This document shows, piece by piece, positions 25,692 to 35,329 of a DNA stretch of 36,523 nucleotides (positions within the stretch are counted from its first letter, which is position 1; every line of letters begins with the position of its first letter). Below the pieces are notes generated by a model. That model made no database searches. It was not told where the DNA came from and was given only the letters and a program-made list of their open reading frames with translations. The translations under genes and the position numbers were made by a program. The stretch spans positions 1-36,523 of the forward strand of contig JAWLGN010000014.1 of the NCBI GenBank assembly GCA_041685075.1. Direction: 5' to 3'. This DNA comes from JAMCRM01 sp041685075. GTDB taxonomy: Bacteria > Acidobacteriota > Terriglobia > Bryobacterales > Bryobacteraceae.

Positions 25692-27056
25692 ATGGCACAG
25701 CAGAGAAGGCAGTTTGTGAAGTGCGTGAGTGCCGCTATCGCGACCGCTCCATTTCCCATTCTGGGCGCCAATGACCGGGTTTCGCTGGGGATCGTGGGCC
25801 TCGGCAAACGCGGCACCGATCACCTGAACTACTACTCGAGCTTCGACGCCGATTGCCGGATCACGGCGGTCTGCGACGTCCACCAGGCAGCGCGTGAACG
25901 TGCGGTGGCGCTGCTGCGCAAGCGCCGGGGCCACAGCGCCGCCGAGTACTCCGACATGCGCGCCCTGTTCGATTCGAAGGAGATCGACGCCGTGTCGCTG
26001 CCGCTCCCGAACCACTGGCACGCGCTCGCCACCATATGGGCGTGCCAGGCGGGCAAGCACGTGTATGTCGAGAAGCCCGCCAGCCACAATCTCTTCGAGG
26101 GAGGCCAGATGGTCCTGGCCGCCAGGAAATACGGCCGCGTGGTGCAGGTGGGCTCGCAAGGCCGCTCCATCACTCACAAGAAACGCGCCATGGAGCTGCT
26201 GCGGAACGGCGCGATCGGGCAGGTGTACCACGCGCGAGGGCTGTGCTTTCGGCGCCGCTTCTCCATCGGCCATACGCCGGATGCGGCGGTGCCGGCGGGA
26301 CTGGACTGGGACCGCTTCCTCGGCCCCGCGCAGATGAAGCCGTACAGCCTCAACAAGTTCGCCTACAACTGGCACTGGTTCTGGGATACGGGCAACGGCG
26401 ATATCGGCAATCAAGGGGTCCACGAGATGGACATCTGCCTGTGGGGCCTCGGCCGCGGCGGATGGCCGGGATCGGTCACGTCGACGGGAGGCAAGTATGT
26501 GTGGAAAGACGATCAGGAAACGCCCAACACACAGCACACCGTTTTCGACTTCGGCGACGCCCAGATCAGCTTCGACGTGCGCAACTTGCCTACTCCCCCG
26601 GAGGGACTGGTTCCCGCGCGGCAGCGCAGCTTCATCGGCAATCTCTTTTTCGGCGAACTCGGTTACATGGTGGTGGACCCCGAGGGTGTCCAGGTCTATC
26701 GAAGCACGCTGACCCGCCTGAGCGCGGAGCAGGCGGCGTCCCCGCAGATTCGCCGCACCGAGAAGTTCGAAAAGGTGCTGGACGAGAAGGCGGTGGAGGG
26801 AGACGAAGAAGCCACCAAGCCGCACATGAAGAACTTCCTGGATGCGGTCCGCGCGCGTGATCACAAGAAGCTCACCGCCGATGTCGCGATCGGCGTCCGC
26901 GCCGCGGCGTTCTGCCATCTGGCGAACATCAGCCTGCGGACCGGCCGCACTCTCCGGCTTGCGCGCGCAACCGGAAAGTTCATCGACGCCGGCGATGCGA
27001 ACGCTTTGTTCAGCCGGGACTACCGCGAGCCGTATACGATTCCGCCGCTGTCCTGA
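25692..27056 (+). CDS. Gfo/Idh/MocA-family oxidoreductase with Tat leader
   Basis: A 454-residue NAD(P)-dependent sugar or cyclitol oxidoreductase-like protein. The N-terminus Q-Q-R-R-Q-F-V-K is a twin-arginine export signal, common for this family in Acidobacteriota and Planctomycetota, so it probably acts in the periplasm with its cofactor bound before export. The Rossmann motif is G-I-V-G-L-G-K-R-G (33-41), and E-K-P (127-129) supplies the family lysine. The C-terminal half contains N-W-H-W-F-W-D-T-G-N-G-D-I-G-N-Q-G and H-E-M-D, typical of the exported branch. A ribosome site GAGGAGAAAG lies just before the ATG. Some exported members of this family catalyse oxidative steps in glycan breakdown, but the substrate here is unknown. 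Confidence 0.9.
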   Translation: MAQQRRQFVKCVSAAIATAPFPILGANDRVSLGIVGLGKRGTDHLNYYSSFDADCRITAVCDVHQAARERAVALLRKRRGHSAAEYSDMRALFDSKEIDAVSLPLPNHWHALATIWACQAGKHVYVEKPASHNLFEGGQMVLAARKYGRVVQVGSQGRSITHKKRAMELLRNGAIGQVYHARGLCFRRRFSIGHTPDAAVPAGLDWDRFLGPAQMKPYSLNKFAYNWHWFWDTGNGDIGNQGVHEMDICLWGLGRGGWPGSVTSTGGKYVWKDDQETPNTQHTVFDFGDAQISFDVRNLPTPPEGLVPARQRSFIGNLFFGELGYMVVDPEGVQVYRSTLTRLSAEQAASPQIRRTEKFEKVLDEKAVEGDEEATKPHMKNFLDAVRARDHKKLTADVAIGVRAAAFCHLANISLRTGRTLRLARATGKFIDAGDANALFSRDYREPYTIPPLS

Positions 27057-27069
27057 CCGGCGGTACAAT
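27041..27069 (+). promoter_or_regulatory. possible promoter of the third ceramidase-like gene
   Basis: TACAAT at 27064-27069 follows a weak TTCCGC (27041-27046) at 17-bp spacing, overlapping the 3' end of the Gfo/Idh gene. The ATG at 27083 comes 13 nt later with AGGAGA between, so the leader would be very short. The string GGTACAAT recurs upstream of the symporter at 30537. Confidence 0.35.
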
Positions 27070-27082
27070 CAGGAGATTTCGC

Positions 27083-28360
27083 ATGAGACGCATCGTTATC
27101 TTGCTTGGCCTGATCGCCTGTGGCAACGTTGAGGGGGCGCCTGAGTTGCGGGCGGGAGTGGCCCGGGCCGACATTACGCCCGCCGTCTCCATGCCGATGT
27201 ACGGCTACAGGGACCGCGAATGCGGACCGTCGAACGGTACGCACGATCCGCTCCATGCCAAAGCGTTGGTGCTGGAAAGCGGCGGTTCCCGGATCGCGAT
27301 TGTCACGCTCGATCTGGGCAGCGTGGTTTCCGAACGGCTGAAAGACGAGGTCAGGGCGAAGCTCGGGATTCCCGTGCTCATCCTGGCCGCGTCGCATTCG
27401 CACTCCGCGCCCGCATTCCTGCCGTTCGGGAGCGCGCCGGTTCGCGACGACGCCGGCGCGGCATACCGGGCCGAACTGGAGCGGAAGATCTTCGGAGCGG
27501 TGAAGGAGGCTTCGGAGTCGATGTTTGCGGCGCGTCTTGGCGTAGGGCGCGGCTCGATCCGGCTCGGGTACAACCGGCTCCAGATGGGGCGCGACGGCCG
27601 TTCGCGCGTGCTCTACCGCAATCCCGACCGCATTCCCTGGGGCCCGGTGGACCCCGGCGTCGACTTGCTCCGCGTGGAAGATGCGGCCGGGCGCACGCGC
27701 GCGTTGCTCGTGCACTACGCCGTGCATGCCGTGGTGCTCGGGAAGACGAGCTGTAAGTTCTCGGCAGACTACCCCGGAATGATGCAGGCGAAGGTGGAAA
27801 GCGAGCTGCCGGGCACGCAGGTCATGTTCGTGCAGGGGGGCGCCGGCGATATCAATCCACTGTTGATGGGCCGGTCCGGAGACGAAGCCGCCGACTTTGC
27901 CGAGGCGCAGAAGATGGGAGATCTCCTCGCCGCCGAGGTCCTGAAGGCGAACCGGGATGTGGCCGGCGTCGAAGCCGGTCCAATCCGCTCTCGGAGCGAG
28001 CTGCTCGAGTTTCGGAACCGGTGGGACAAGAGCAAGACGTTGACCGTGGGAGTGACGACGGTGCTGATCGGCAAGGACATCGCCATCGCGACCCTGCCCG
28101 GCGAGCCGTTTCATGCGCTCCAGAAGGCCTGGAAGGCCCAAGCCGATGTGGCGTTCCCTCTGTTCTACGGATACACTTATACGAACGGAGGAACTTGGGC
28201 CGGATACATCCCCGATCTGCGCTCGGCCGCCCGTGGCGGGTACGGTGCCGACGTATCCACCAGCATTGAAGTGGGCGCGGGCGAGCGCATCATACAGCAA
28301 CACCTGATTCACCTGTACGATCTGCGGGGAATGTGGCGCGAAACGCCGGGACAGCCGTAG
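27083..28360 (+). CDS. neutral/alkaline ceramidase-like secreted protein, copy 3
   Basis: The protein has 425 residues with a signal or lipoprotein-like leader (LLGLIACGN; Cys13 could be lipidated). The fold markers match the copy at 15072: A-R-A-D-I-T-P, the metal motif A-A-S-H-S-H-S-A-P (His105, His107), L-V-H-Y-A-V-H-A-V-V-L-G, F-V-Q-G-G-A-G-D-I-N-P and the ending YIPDLRSAARGGYGAD. It is a full-length paralogue of 15072-16334. Like that copy, it is much shorter than proven neutral ceramidases. The pair encloses the TonB-GH28-propeller-Gfo block. AGGAGA sits 7 nt before the ATG. Substrate is unknown. Confidence 0.82.
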   Translation: MRRIVILLGLIACGNVEGAPELRAGVARADITPAVSMPMYGYRDRECGPSNGTHDPLHAKALVLESGGSRIAIVTLDLGSVVSERLKDEVRAKLGIPVLILAASHSHSAPAFLPFGSAPVRDDAGAAYRAELERKIFGAVKEASESMFAARLGVGRGSIRLGYNRLQMGRDGRSRVLYRNPDRIPWGPVDPGVDLLRVEDAAGRTRALLVHYAVHAVVLGKTSCKFSADYPGMMQAKVESELPGTQVMFVQGGAGDINPLLMGRSGDEAADFAEAQKMGDLLAAEVLKANRDVAGVEAGPIRSRSELLEFRNRWDKSKTLTVGVTTVLIGKDIAIATLPGEPFHALQKAWKAQADVAFPLFYGYTYTNGGTWAGYIPDLRSAARGGYGADVSTSIEVGAGERIIQQHLIHLYDLRGMWRETPGQP

Positions 28361-28467
28361 CAAGGTCGTCGCGCATGCGGGGCCCGCTGCCGGACAATCG
28401 AAGCCCGGCAGCAGACCCGCCGTATAGCAGGGCCCGGCTGTTCCGTGTCCGGCGAAAGGCGGATCCA

Positions 28468-30384
28468 ATGGTCGAACAACCCAGCGCTAATCGTGGCAGA
28501 TGGCCCACACTGGACCCTGCGGTGCGTCACCAGCCACATCCGTTGCGGTCGATCCCGGAGCAGCTCTTCAGAGCGCAATTCGAGAAGGACATGGACTTCT
28601 TCCGGCTGTTCTTCCTTCTGATGAACAAGTCCTGTCCCATGAAGCAGGTGGATGTGGTCTGGGCACAGGGCGGGCCGGCCGGCGAACTGGGCTTCCGCAG
28701 TATCGTGGGAACGGTGGATGCGCTGAACAGCCCCTATTCCCGATTTCTGCGCTGCGATGCCGACGTGGGCACACAATTCTGCAAGGTGGTCAACGATTAT
28801 GGCCGGCGCGAGGCCGATTCGTGCGCGGTATCCGACCGCGAGGCCGAGAATCGATGCCGGCAGACCCGCAAAACCCAGATCTACCGCTGCCACGCCGGCC
28901 TGACCGAAATCGCGGTGCCGATCATCGCCGCCGAGGAGTACATCGGTACCCTGTTCTGCGGCCAGGTTTTGTGCGATCCCCCTAGCGCCGAAGGCCTGGT
29001 GCAGATCCAAAAGGACGTCGCCAGGCTGGGGTACATCGACCAGCAGCAATTGGCGGAAGCCTATTGGAAAATTCCGGTGGTGTCGGAAGAGGAGGTGGAG
29101 AACACCGCCCGCATTCTGGAAGCCTTTGCCGCGTTCCTGGCAACGTCGTGGATGCGCCTTGCCGAAGTGGTTCGGGAACAGCACCACGAAATGCGGGAGT
29201 TGCAGCTTCTGCGCAAGGAGTTCGCCCATGCGCTGCTGGAAGGAAGTGCCGGCGACGGACCGGTCTTGTCCGATCTGCGGAAGAGGCTCGGCCTCCGCGA
29301 GATGCCGAATCGCGTTCTCGTGGTGAGGCTCGAGTCCGAGTCGGAGTGGTTCGGTTCACGAAGCTCCTTCGACGTGGCTTTCACAGCGGCTCTTCAGGTA
29401 ATCGAGGAGCTGTTCGACCTCGGCACCGCGGCCGTTCCGGCATACCTGCGCAAGAAGGGCGTGTGCGTGTTCCTGCACGACCGAAGCCTGCGGGAGAACG
29501 GCCATCCCAGTGCGTACGCATATAGCGTCGCGCGGCAGATCATCGACTCGGTCAGCCGGCGTTGCGACATGGCGGTGAGAGTCGGGATTGGCGGTCTCAA
29601 AGCCGACTGGCAGGGGCTGGCCGAATCGCACCAGGAGGCCTGTATTGCGCTTACGGAGTCCACCGAAGCGATCGCGGCCCTGCATCACGCTCCCGCCGAA
29701 TTTGTGGACGCCTCTTCGCTGGTGGAGCAGGTCCGCACTCACCTGGAGGAACGCCGCTTCGGGCAGGCGCGTGCGCTATTGCAATCGTTGCCATTGACCG
29801 CGCACCGCAGTCTCGGTGAGCATCGCGCCAACCTGGTCCGTCACCGGCAGTTCTTCCTGGCTGTCCTCAACCTGGCCTGCCTGACCGCTCGAGATCTGGG
29901 CGTCGAACGACCTACCATCGAAGAAATGCTGAACGGAGCGACCCGGCGCATCCTGGAAGGGGCCGCTATCGCCACGGTGCACGAGGCCTACTCCCAGGCT
30001 GCCGACATGATCGTCAACGAAGTTCGCAACCTCTATTCTTCACGTCAGAAGAAGATTGTGGAGCGCGCCTGCCGCATCGTCGATCAACGTCTGTCGGCTC
30101 CCCTCCCGGGCAAGCTGTCGCAACGTGACATCGCCCGCTCCTTGGGGGTCTCGCCCAGCCACTTCAGCCGAGTATTCAAGGCGGAGGCCGGCATCACGTT
30201 CGAGCGTTACGTGATGGTGCGGCGCGTGGAGTTTGCCAAGCGTCTGCTGCTCGATCCGCTCAACAACGTCTCCCAGGTCGCCGAACGATGCGGATTTTCC
30301 GAGCCCGCGTACTTCGCCAGGGTCTTTCATAAACTGGCCGGCTGTCCCCCGAGCCGGTACATGAGAGACCCCATGCAGTGCTAA
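28468..30384 (+). CDS. AraC-family transcriptional regulator with N-terminal PocR ligand domain
   Basis: A 638-residue cytoplasmic regulator. Residues ~30-175 match the PocR sensory domain: a cysteine-bearing core (Cys119, Cys130, Cys141) and Y-R-C-H-A-G-L-T-E-I-A-V-P-I, then G-Q-V-L. The middle (~215-520) resembles the GGDEF-like/CdaR-type linker region seen in PucR and PocR-like activators. Residues ~545-638 form the two-helix-turn-helix AraC domain (S-Q-R-D-I-A-R-S-L-G-V-S-P-S-H-F-S-R-V-F and C-G-F-S-E-P-A-Y-F-A-R-V-F). ATG 28468 is preferred over the upstream ATG, which overlaps the ceramidase-like gene; AAGGCGG lies before it. PocR domains bind small diols or hydrocarbon derivatives in known cases. 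It sits between the pectin block and the pentose operon and may control one or both. Confidence 0.9.
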   Translation: MVEQPSANRGRWPTLDPAVRHQPHPLRSIPEQLFRAQFEKDMDFFRLFFLLMNKSCPMKQVDVVWAQGGPAGELGFRSIVGTVDALNSPYSRFLRCDADVGTQFCKVVNDYGRREADSCAVSDREAENRCRQTRKTQIYRCHAGLTEIAVPIIAAEEYIGTLFCGQVLCDPPSAEGLVQIQKDVARLGYIDQQQLAEAYWKIPVVSEEEVENTARILEAFAAFLATSWMRLAEVVREQHHEMRELQLLRKEFAHALLEGSAGDGPVLSDLRKRLGLREMPNRVLVVRLESESEWFGSRSSFDVAFTAALQVIEELFDLGTAAVPAYLRKKGVCVFLHDRSLRENGHPSAYAYSVARQIIDSVSRRCDMAVRVGIGGLKADWQGLAESHQEACIALTESTEAIAALHHAPAEFVDASSLVEQVRTHLEERRFGQARALLQSLPLTAHRSLGEHRANLVRHRQFFLAVLNLACLTARDLGVERPTIEEMLNGATRRILEGAAIATVHEAYSQAADMIVNEVRNLYSSRQKKIVERACRIVDQRLSAPLPGKLSQRDIARSLGVSPSHFSRVFKAEAGITFERYVMVRRVEFAKRLLLDPLNNVSQVAERCGFSEPAYFARVFHKLAGCPPSRYMRDPMQC

Positions 30385-30631
30385 CCGATTCCTGCGCAGA
30401 GCCCGATGTCGAGGTGACCCATCGCCAGGCCGCACGAGCATAGACCCTCGTGACGCCGGAGGGTTGGCGCATCGGACCCGGCGCGAGGCCTTCCCGACCC
30501 CGCCGCCAGCCGTGGATACCGTGCGGTGCCCACGGTGGTACAATTTGCCGAAGCCGGCCGCGGCCCACTGCGCCCTGGCCGGCCGGGCTGCGCCCGTGCG
30601 GCTGCCGGCGGGACGGCGGTAACAGGTTACG
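30385..30631. other. intergenic region before the pentose operon
   Basis: These 247 bp hold no credible gene. ACCCTC at 30444-30449 can pair with GAGGGT at 30459-30464, but no T-run follows. The hexamer TACAAT at 30539-30544, within GGTACAAT, is the only promoter-like element and lacks a good -35. A leader of about 80 nt would precede the symporter. Confidence 0.4.
30539..30544 (+). promoter_or_regulatory. possible -10 box for the pentose operon
   Basis: TACAAT at 30539-30544 in the context GGTACAAT matches the one at 27062-27069. No clear -35 is visible 16-18 bp upstream, so an activator such as the adjacent AraC/PocR protein may be needed. Confidence 0.3.
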
Positions 30632-32311
30632 ATGCAAGCTCTCGATTGGTTCGTAGTGGCCGGCTATTTCGCGTTGATCGTCGCCGTCGTGGGGTGGTCG
30701 TCGCGGTTCCAGAAGACGGCGGCCGATTACTTTTTGGCCGGGCGGCATGTCGGGTGGTTCGTGGTCGGATGCTCGCTGTTCGCCTCCAACATCGGCTCCG
30801 AGCACATCGTCGGGCTGGCCGGTTCCGGCGCCATCAACGGCATGGCCCAGGCGCACTGGGAACTGCATGCCTGGATCATGATCCTGCTGGCGTGGGTCTT
30901 CGTCCCGTTCTACTACCGCTCCGGCGTCTACACCATGCCGGAGTTCCTCGAGCGGCGCTTCAATGCCAAGACCCGCTGGGTGCTCTCGGTGGTGAGCCTG
31001 GTGGCCTACGTCTTCACCAAGGTCTCGGTCACGGTCTACGCGGGGGCCATCGTCTTCCAGACGCTGCTGCCCGATACCTTCGGCTCGCCCGACAACGCCT
31101 TCTGGGTGGGCGCCTTCACCACCGTGGCGCTCACCGGCGTTTACACCATCTTCGGCGGGCTCCGCGCCGTGGTCTACACCGAGGTGGCCCAGACCTTCAT
31201 CCTGCTCCTGGGCTCCGGGGCCATCACGTACCTCGGGCTCAGCCACCTGGGAGGCTTCGGCGAACTCATCGCCGCCGCCAGGCCCCACGCCGAACAGTTC
31301 GCGCTCTGGCGCCCCAACTCGGACCCCAACTTTCCCTGGCTGGGGGTCATGATCGCCTCTCCGGTGATCGGCATCTGGTACTGGTGCACGGACCAGTACA
31401 TCGTCCAGCGGACGCTGGCCGCCCGCAGCCTGCGGGATGCACGCCGCGGCGCCATCTGGGGCGGCTTTCTCAAGCTCTGGCCCGTCCTGATCTTCCTCGT
31501 TCCGGGGATGATCGGCTTCGCGCTGCACCAGAAAGGCGCGATGACGATCCCGATGAAGGGCGACGGCTCCGGGTTGCTGGGCGACGCGGTCTTCGCCACC
31601 ATGGTCCAGACGCTGCTGCCGGTCGGCCTGCGCGGGCTGGTGGTGGCCGGGCTGCTCTCGGCGCTGATGTCTTCGCTCGCCTCCCTGTTCAACTCCTGCG
31701 CCACGCTGTTCACCGTGGACATCTACGACAAGCTGCGGCCGGGCGCCAGCCAGGCCATGCTGGTGAGGGTGGGTCGCATCGCCACCGCGGCGGTGGTGGG
31801 ATGCGGGGTCGTCTGGATCCCCATCATGAAGCGCATCTCCGAGGGGAACTCGGGGCTGTACGACTACCTCCAGAACGTCCAGGGATTTCTCGCCCCGCCC
31901 ATCACCGCGGTCTTCCTCCTGGGGCTGTTCTCGAAGCGCATTAACGCCCGGGGCGCTCTATGGGGGCTTTCGGCGGGCTTCATCCTGGGGATGATCAAGC
32001 TGACGCTCCAGAGCCTGAACAGGAGCGGATGGCTCACCGGCGACGGCGTCCTCGCGTCCATCGGCCAATTCAACGGCTATTACTTCTCCGGCCTCCTGTG
32101 TATCTTCAGCATGCTGCTGGTCACGGCGGTTTCGCTGGCCACGGCCGCGCCGCCCGCCAGGCAGGTGGAAGGCCTCACCTACGCCTCGATCACCCCGAAG
32201 CAGCGCGCCGAAAACCGCGCGAGCTGGGGATTCGCCGAGGTCGCGGGCAGCGCCGTGGTGCTTGGCCTGGTGCTGGCCATGTATCTCTACTTCACCTTCT
32301 GGTTGAGTTGA
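30632..32311 (+). CDS. sodium:solute symporter (SSS family), SGLT-like sugar transporter
   Basis: An integral inner-membrane protein of 559 residues with about 14 hydrophobic segments. It couples Na+ entry to solute uptake. The opening L-D-W-F-V-V-A-G-Y-F-A-L and the A-A-D-Y-F-L-A-G-R segment are SSS hallmarks. N-I-G-S-E-H-I-V-G-L-A-G-S-G followed by Y-T-M-P-E-F-L-E-R-R-F aligns with the vSGLT sugar-transporter branch rather than proline or acetate carriers. The isomerase ATG follows 1 nt after its stop, so the two are translationally coupled. That makes the isomerase substrate, probably L-arabinose or a related free sugar, the likely cargo. Sugar specificity is inferred from context. Confidence 0.92.
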   Translation: MQALDWFVVAGYFALIVAVVGWSSRFQKTAADYFLAGRHVGWFVVGCSLFASNIGSEHIVGLAGSGAINGMAQAHWELHAWIMILLAWVFVPFYYRSGVYTMPEFLERRFNAKTRWVLSVVSLVAYVFTKVSVTVYAGAIVFQTLLPDTFGSPDNAFWVGAFTTVALTGVYTIFGGLRAVVYTEVAQTFILLLGSGAITYLGLSHLGGFGELIAAARPHAEQFALWRPNSDPNFPWLGVMIASPVIGIWYWCTDQYIVQRTLAARSLRDARRGAIWGGFLKLWPVLIFLVPGMIGFALHQKGAMTIPMKGDGSGLLGDAVFATMVQTLLPVGLRGLVVAGLLSALMSSLASLFNSCATLFTVDIYDKLRPGASQAMLVRVGRIATAAVVGCGVVWIPIMKRISEGNSGLYDYLQNVQGFLAPPITAVFLLGLFSKRINARGALWGLSAGFILGMIKLTLQSLNRSGWLTGDGVLASIGQFNGYYFSGLLCIFSMLLVTAVSLATAAPPARQVEGLTYASITPKQRAENRASWGFAEVAGSAVVLGLVLAMYLYFTFWLS

Positions 32312-32312
32312 T

Positions 32313-33725
<1,413 letters not shown>

Positions 33726-33737
33726 CGGAGGAGGACC

Positions 33738-34427
33738 ATGCTGGACCGGCTGCGGGCCGAAGTTCTGGAAGCGAATCTCGAACTGGTGCGGCGGGGCCTG
33801 GTGCTGTACACTTTCGGCAACGCCAGCGGCTACCTGCTGGAATCCGGGCTGGTGGTGATCAAACCCAGCGGCGTGCCGTACGAGAGGCTGACGCCGGGCG
33901 ACATGGTGGTGACAGATCTCGACGGGCGCGTGGTGGAAGGCAGGCTGCGCCCGTCGTCGGACCTCGCCACGCACCTGGCGCTCTACCGGGCATTTCCTTC
34001 GCTTGGCGGCGTGGTCCACACCCACTCGCGGCACGCCACCGCGTGGGCGCAGGCCTGCCGCGAGATCCCCTGCCTGGGCACGACGCACGCCGATCACTTC
34101 CGCGGCCCGGTGCCGTTGACGGCGCGGCTGACGGCGGAGGAAATCGCCTCCGGCTACGAAGCCAACACGGGAGCGGCGATCGTGCGGCTGCTGGCGGGCC
34201 GCGACCCGCTGGGCTGCCCTGCCGCGCTGGTGGCCGGCCACGGTCCTTTCTGTTGGGGCAAGTCTCCCATGGAGGCGGCGGAGACGGCGGCGGTGGTCGA
34301 GGAACTCGCCGCCATGGCCTGCCAGACCCTGGCTATCAACCCGAATGCCAACACCCTTGCCGACGAACTGCGCGACAAGCACTATTACCGCAAGCACGGC
34401 TCGGCCGCCACTTACGGCCAGCGCTGA
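33738..34427 (+). CDS. araD: L-ribulose-5-phosphate 4-epimerase
   Basis: A class II aldolase-fold enzyme of 229 residues. It converts L-ribulose 5-phosphate to D-xylulose 5-phosphate, the entry to the pentose phosphate pathway. It follows the E. coli AraD pattern closely: G-N-A-S-G, P-S-G-V, S-S-D-L-A-T-H, the zinc ligands in V-V-H-T-H-S (His94, His96) and A-G-H-G-P (His168), the catalytic Asp in T-T-H-A-D (Asp119) and the C-terminal K-H-Y-Y-R-K-H-G with Tyr226 in T-Y-G-Q. These agree with E. coli residues His95, His97, His171, Asp120 and Tyr229. A strong GGAGGAGG ribosome site precedes the ATG. Its substrate needs a kinase (AraB), which is not present in the window. Confidence 0.93.
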   Translation: MLDRLRAEVLEANLELVRRGLVLYTFGNASGYLLESGLVVIKPSGVPYERLTPGDMVVTDLDGRVVEGRLRPSSDLATHLALYRAFPSLGGVVHTHSRHATAWAQACREIPCLGTTHADHFRGPVPLTARLTAEEIASGYEANTGAAIVRLLAGRDPLGCPAALVAGHGPFCWGKSPMEAAETAAVVEELAAMACQTLAINPNANTLADELRDKHYYRKHGSAATYGQR

Positions 34428-34433
34428 ACACGG

Positions 34434-34447
34434 GCGGGGAACCCCGC
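34434..34447 (+). terminator. possible short stem-loop after araD
   Basis: GCGGGG at 34434-34439 pairs with CCCCGC at 34442-34447 seven bases after the araD stop. The loop is very tight and no T-run follows, so termination here is only a possibility. Confidence 0.25.
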
Positions 34448-34606
34448 GGGCAGCCGGTGTAAAAGCACGGATTCGAGGATGGCCGCGGTTTTGACGAAGA
34501 TGCCCTCCCACTCCTTCTGCAGCTTGCGGCCTGCCGCTGCTTGCTACAACCTTGAGACCTCGACGGCGTGACGCGTGTGCCGGGCGCGATTCGTGTCCGC
34601 GGCGCT

Positions 34607-35207
34607 TCAGGGTTCCGCTGCTTTCTTTCCCGGGGCGCGGCGATAGAAGGTCCGATTCAAGGACGCGTTGATGGCCTCGATGGAGAACGCCTCAGGATCG
34701 AAGGCCCCGCGCCAGGCCGGCATGTTCTCATGTTCCTCGTGGTCCGGGTCGGCGAGCGCTTCGAGGTAATCCGCATAGCCGCTGGGGCCGCCTGCATCCT
34801 CCGGCGGTCCATTCCGCGCGCCCGCGATGCATCGTGGGTAGAACACGTCCGGGGAGGGCAACAGGATCGCTTCGAGCAGGATGTCGTGACGCCAGTCGTC
34901 ACCGAAGTCGTAGACGTATTCGAAGCGGTCGCCCACGCGATCCACGATGCGGTTGAGCGGCACGTGCTTCTCGTCGATCACTTTTCGCTCGCAAAAGGTG
35001 TCGTCCGGGTCCGGAGCGCTGTAGACGCGCCGCCCCACGATGAAGTCGTGGAGGTGGTAGTCCTCCCAATTGAACAGCAGCTGAAGGATTCTATGCAGCC
35101 GCGGCAGCATTGTGTCCTCCGTAACCTGGACCGATCGCCAGATCGGAGGCTCGATGTCGCGGGCTGATCCTGAGCTGGAAAATCGGCCTGACCTTCTTCT
35201 TCGTCAC
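34607..35207 (-). pseudogene. plasmid pRiA4b ORF-3-like protein, frameshifted near 35160
   Basis: The intact part, read leftward from 35110, gives M-L-P-R-L-H-R-I-L-Q-L-L-F-N-W and D-Y-H-L-H-D-F-I, then V-Y-D-F-G-D-D-W-R-H-D-I. These are classic PRiA4_ORF3 (PF07929) motifs; the family's function is unknown. The N-terminus is in a different frame: a GTG at 35205-35207 starts V-T-K-K-K-V-R-P-I-F-Q-L-R-I-S, and the expected next part D-I-E-P-P-I-W-R-S-V-Q-V-T-E-D-T is found in the downstream frame. The break lies at about 35155-35166. The span of 601 bases fits one extra or two missing bases. With a corrected frame the protein would be about 200 residues and normal for the family, so this may be a sequence error rather than a dead gene. 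Confidence 0.8.
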
Positions 35208-35329
35208 CGCAACGTCCCTTGCTCGACGGCCGCCTATAGAATATCGCAACGCCCGCCACCGCCGCGAGATTCCGGCGAGGTAGAGCGACCTTCGCTTCTG
35301 CTCCACCAGCTTGATGACGTTGCGCTACA

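Noticed and set aside
30444..30464. Stem-loop after the AraC/PocR gene considered as a terminator
   Set aside because: A six-base stem with a nine-base loop and no T-tract is expected often by chance at this GC content.
34421..34555. Short protein-like leftward frame (G-R-K-L-Q-K-E-W-E-G-I-F-V-K-T-A-A-I-L-E) after araD
   Set aside because: It looks somewhat protein-like and might be the tail of a lost gene, but it is only about 43 codons between stops, overlaps the end of araD and matches no family I recognise.
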